A stretch of DNA of 8,175 nt, taken from Nocardioidaceae bacterium. Its GTDB lineage: Bacteria; Actinomycetota; Actinomycetes; Propionibacteriales; Nocardioidaceae. Positions 6,660 through 8,175 of this stretch are shown piece by piece. The notes under the pieces were generated by a model that had not been told where the DNA came from, made no database searches, and worked only from the letters and a program-made list of their open reading frames with translations. The first letter of the stretch is position 1. The number at the start of each line of letters is the position of its first letter. The DNA lies in the NCBI GenBank assembly GCA_013698435.1, contig JACCVA010000306.1:1-8175 (forward strand), written 5' to 3'. A program made the position numbers and the translations under genes.

Positions 6660-6681
6660 TCGATGCTCCCCGCGAGCGCGT

Positions 6682-7758
6682 CTATGCAGCGCGTCGGTAT
6701 TCGTTGATCAGGCCGCCCAGTACCTCGGTGCGCTGGATCGCTGGATGGCTTCTGTCAGACGGCAAGGAGAAACCCGTGATCGGCGACTCCTGATCGAGCG
6801 CTCGGTGCGGACGGTGACCGTTGTAATGAGTCTCGTACTCCGCCAGTACCCGTACCAGTTGTCGCTCACCGAAGATCAACATCCGATCGAGACACTCATG
6901 CCGGATCGTGCTCACCCATCGCTCGGCGTAGGCGTTGGCCTTCGGAGCGCGGGGCGGGCTTCGCAACACCGAAATGCCCGCGTCAGCAAAGACCGAGTCG
7001 AAGGACGCCGTGAACTTCGTGTCGCGATCACGGATCAAGAACCGAAAGGCGTCGGCCCGCTCCCCCATCGCCATCCTCAGATTGCGGGCCTGCTGGGTCA
7101 CCCACTCGCCGCTCGGATGCCGAGTGACACCGAGAATGTGGACCCGGCGGGTGCCGACCTCAAGCACGAAAAACACGTAGATCCTGCGCAGCATGACCGT
7201 GTCCACCGTGAAGAAGTCACACGCCAGCATCGTCTTGGCCTCGGCACCGCAGAACTCGCGCCATGTCGGACCCGACCGTCGTGGCGCCGGATCCACACCT
7301 GCTTGCTGCAAGATGTTCCACACCGTCGCCGGCGCCACCCGGTAACCCAGCCCGACCAGCTCGCCGTGGACGCGTCGATGACCCCATGTCGGGTTCTCCC
7401 GCGCCAGCCGAACCACCAACTGCCGGATCAATATTGCCGTCCGTGGTCGGCCGCCGGTCGGCGCGGTCGTTCTCCGATACGTCCAGTGCCGGGCCACCAA
7501 CTCACGATGCCACCGCAGCAGCGTTGCCGGCGCGACGATCCGAGCTTGCCGCAACTCCAGCGGCAACAATCGACAAGCCGCCGCCAACACCATCCGATCC
7601 TTCGGTTCCAGCCGCGGTCGAGTCACCTGCCGACGCAGCACCGAGACCTCGTGCCGCAGCACGAGCAGCTCAACGTCTTTGGCCGCCTCAACGCGACCAA
7701 GCAGCACCATGAGTTCGAGGATCGCCCGCAGGGTTGCGTACATGATGGCAAACAGCAT
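6682..7758 (-). CDS. IS transposase with integrase core (rve, DDE)
   Basis: A 358-residue transposase that fills nearly the whole element. The N-terminal part (about 28-100) is basic and helical (ELLVLRHEV, LLRWHRELV, WTYRR), consistent with DNA-binding helix-turn-helix segments. GRPR (104-107) and the helix around NPTWGHRRVHGEL follow. The catalytic core has Asp181 (CDFFTVDT), Asp244 (IRDRDTKF) and Glu279 (NAYAERW). The 34 residues between the last two are close to the D35E spacing of IS3/IS481-type enzymes. The end, GGLINEYRRAA, is the normal one for this actinobacterial group, so the gene is not truncated. I cannot assign the exact ISfinder family. There is no frameshift of the kind IS3 orfA/orfB needs; this is one continuous frame. 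It lies on the opposite strand to the operon. Confidence 0.92.
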   Translation of the reverse strand: MLFAIMYATLRAILELMVLLGRVEAAKDVELLVLRHEVSVLRRQVTRPRLEPKDRMVLAAACRLLPLELRQARIVAPATLLRWHRELVARHWTYRRTTAPTGGRPRTAILIRQLVVRLARENPTWGHRRVHGELVGLGYRVAPATVWNILQQAGVDPAPRRSGPTWREFCGAEAKTMLACDFFTVDTVMLRRIYVFFVLEVGTRRVHILGVTRHPSGEWVTQQARNLRMAMGERADAFRFLIRDRDTKFTASFDSVFADAGISVLRSPPRAPKANAYAERWVSTIRHECLDRMLIFGERQLVRVLAEYETHYNGHRPHRALDQESPITGFSLPSDRSHPAIQRTEVLGGLINEYRRAA

Positions 7759-7765
7759 TCAACCG

Positions 7766-7794
7766 ATTATGCCCAACCCGCCAAGATCCTCGAA
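7766..7794 (-). promoter_or_regulatory. Putative transposase promoter close to its start codon
   Basis: On the - strand, TTCGAG (7789-7794) and CATAAT (7766-7771) are 17 bases apart. The second differs from TATAAT at one base; the first is a poor -35. Transcription would begin about at the ATG (7758), implying a leaderless mRNA, which fits the lack of a clear Shine-Dalgarno sequence there. Confidence 0.35.
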
Positions 7795-7798
7795 CCGC

Positions 7799-7818
7799 GG
7801 TTATTGAGCCCCACAGGC
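7799..7818 (-). repeat. Right terminal inverted repeat of the IS
   Basis: Read on the - strand, this is GCCTGTGGGGCTCAATAACC, the near-exact partner of the repeat at 6640-6659. It lies upstream of the transposase promoter. Its outer GCC also fits as the last codon of the interrupted DUF2254-like frame. Confidence 0.88.
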
Positions 7819-8021
7819 GATCGCGCCCAACAGCGAACGGGCTGCGTCGCGTCCCCTCCGAACAACCAGTCGTTCTCTCGACCTTACAGGTTTCCGTCGA
7901 TCGTGGCGTCGAGCTGCGGGAGGCCAACCCCGAACAGCAGAGCTGCCACCACCGCGATGACGGGCGCGGGCCACAGCTGCGTCTTGGAAGTGTCGCGAGT
8001 GCTGGCCAGCCATGTGTTCAT
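7816..8021 (-). pseudogene. 5' remnant of a DUF2254-like membrane protein gene, broken and cut by the IS
   Basis: From ATG 8021 the - strand reads MNTWLASTRDTSK, then a hydrophobic helix (WPAPVIAVVAALLFGVGLP) and QLDATIDGNL, ending at TAA 7884-7886. Past that stop the same frame gives WLFGGD (7851-7868), and then a different frame gives DAARSLLGAIA up to the IS end. The order of helix, LD, LFGG(D), AARSxLGAIA matches my memory of the start of DUF2254 membrane proteins, where SLITV would follow. The gene therefore carries an in-frame stop, a frameshift and an IS insertion, and the rest is absent from the other side of the IS. GGCGAG upstream of 8021 is a weak ribosome site. The function of DUF2254 is unknown to me. 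Confidence 0.5.
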
Positions 8022-8127
8022 GCCGTGTTCTCGCCGACCAGGCCACCAGTCGAGCATGCCGGGTCGCGGCATCCGGCGCACTGCGGCGGGCACGTTCCGT
8101 TGCCTCGTGACGCGCGGTCACTTCGGG

Positions 8128-8175
8128 TCAGGTGTTGTCGCGCGAGAGGGCGTTCTTGGCGTTGGCGAACAGTTC
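8128..8175 (-). CDS. Last 15 codons of a - strand gene, product unknown
   Basis: Read from the right edge, the frame gives ELFANAKNALSRDNT followed by TGA (8128-8130). Fourteen of fifteen codons end in G or C, a strong coding signature for a high-GC genome. The peptide is too short to name. The 106 bases between its stop and the DUF2254-like start on the same strand show no gene I can support. Confidence 0.4.
   Translation of the reverse strand, partial: ELFANAKNALSRDNT

Larger units (their letters stand above)
6640..7818 (-). mobile_element. Complete insertion sequence with DDE transposase
   Basis: The element is bounded by 20-bp inverted repeats that differ at one base and carries one full-length transposase gene. 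The outer limits are uncertain by three bases: if the element runs TG to CA, as in the IS3 and related groups, it spans 6643-7815. No direct target duplication is visible on the flanks. The element appears intact and could be mobile. Confidence 0.85.

Noticed and set aside
7263..7712. A 149-codon open frame on the + strand inside the IS
   Set aside because: It is antisense to the transposase, and its Pro/Ala/Ser-rich composition is typical of a shadow frame.
6629..7834. Similar strings CGCGCCACAG and CGCGCCCAACAG flanking the IS as a target duplication
   Set aside because: The right copy is not adjacent to the element's end and the two differ in length, so they do not fit a target-site duplication.
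1..8175. tRNA, rRNA, CRISPR array or riboswitch
   Set aside because: I saw no cloverleaf-like segments, regularly spaced repeats or conserved aptamer patterns on either strand.

Overview
The window looks like a piece of a high-GC Gram-positive (actinobacterial) chromosome. Third codon positions in the best-preserved coding stretches are mostly G or C, GTG is used as a start codon, and adjacent genes overlap through ATGA junctions. The transposase and the DUF2254-like remnant are of types I associate with actinobacteria. I cannot name a genus.

Positions 1-5263 (+ strand) hold one tightly packed, probably translationally coupled operon that enters from the left. It contains the C-terminal part of a P-loop NTPase-like protein, a fused six-TM/ATPase ABC exporter with several altered catalytic positions, a cytoplasmic alpha/beta hydrolase, a membrane-anchored CapA-type metallophosphatase-fold protein, and a membrane-anchored alpha/beta hydrolase. 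Facing it, at 5277-6293 on the - strand, is a third hydrolase of the same family with a cleavable Sec signal peptide. The three hydrolases share the elbow GxSxGxQFV, a GWYT/FPYG-like segment and a QGxxRLxR segment, so they are paralogues predicted to sit in three places: cytoplasm, membrane face and exterior. Together with CapA (known from poly-gamma-glutamate capsule systems) and an exporter, this suggests a locus that makes, exports and trims or releases an acyl- or peptide-linked extracellular molecule. The substrate is not visible in the sequence, and this reading is inference.

Positions 6294-8175 are scarred DNA. They hold an AT-rich probable promoter for the secreted hydrolase, a remnant of a type IV prepilin lacking a start codon, and a complete insertion sequence (about 6640-7818) with near-identical terminal inverted repeats and an intact DDE transposase. 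Beyond the IS are the broken 5' end of a DUF2254-like membrane protein gene (- strand) and the last 15 codons of another - strand gene at the right edge. The two flanks of the IS do not reconstitute one gene and show no target duplication, so DNA was probably lost or rearranged next to the element.
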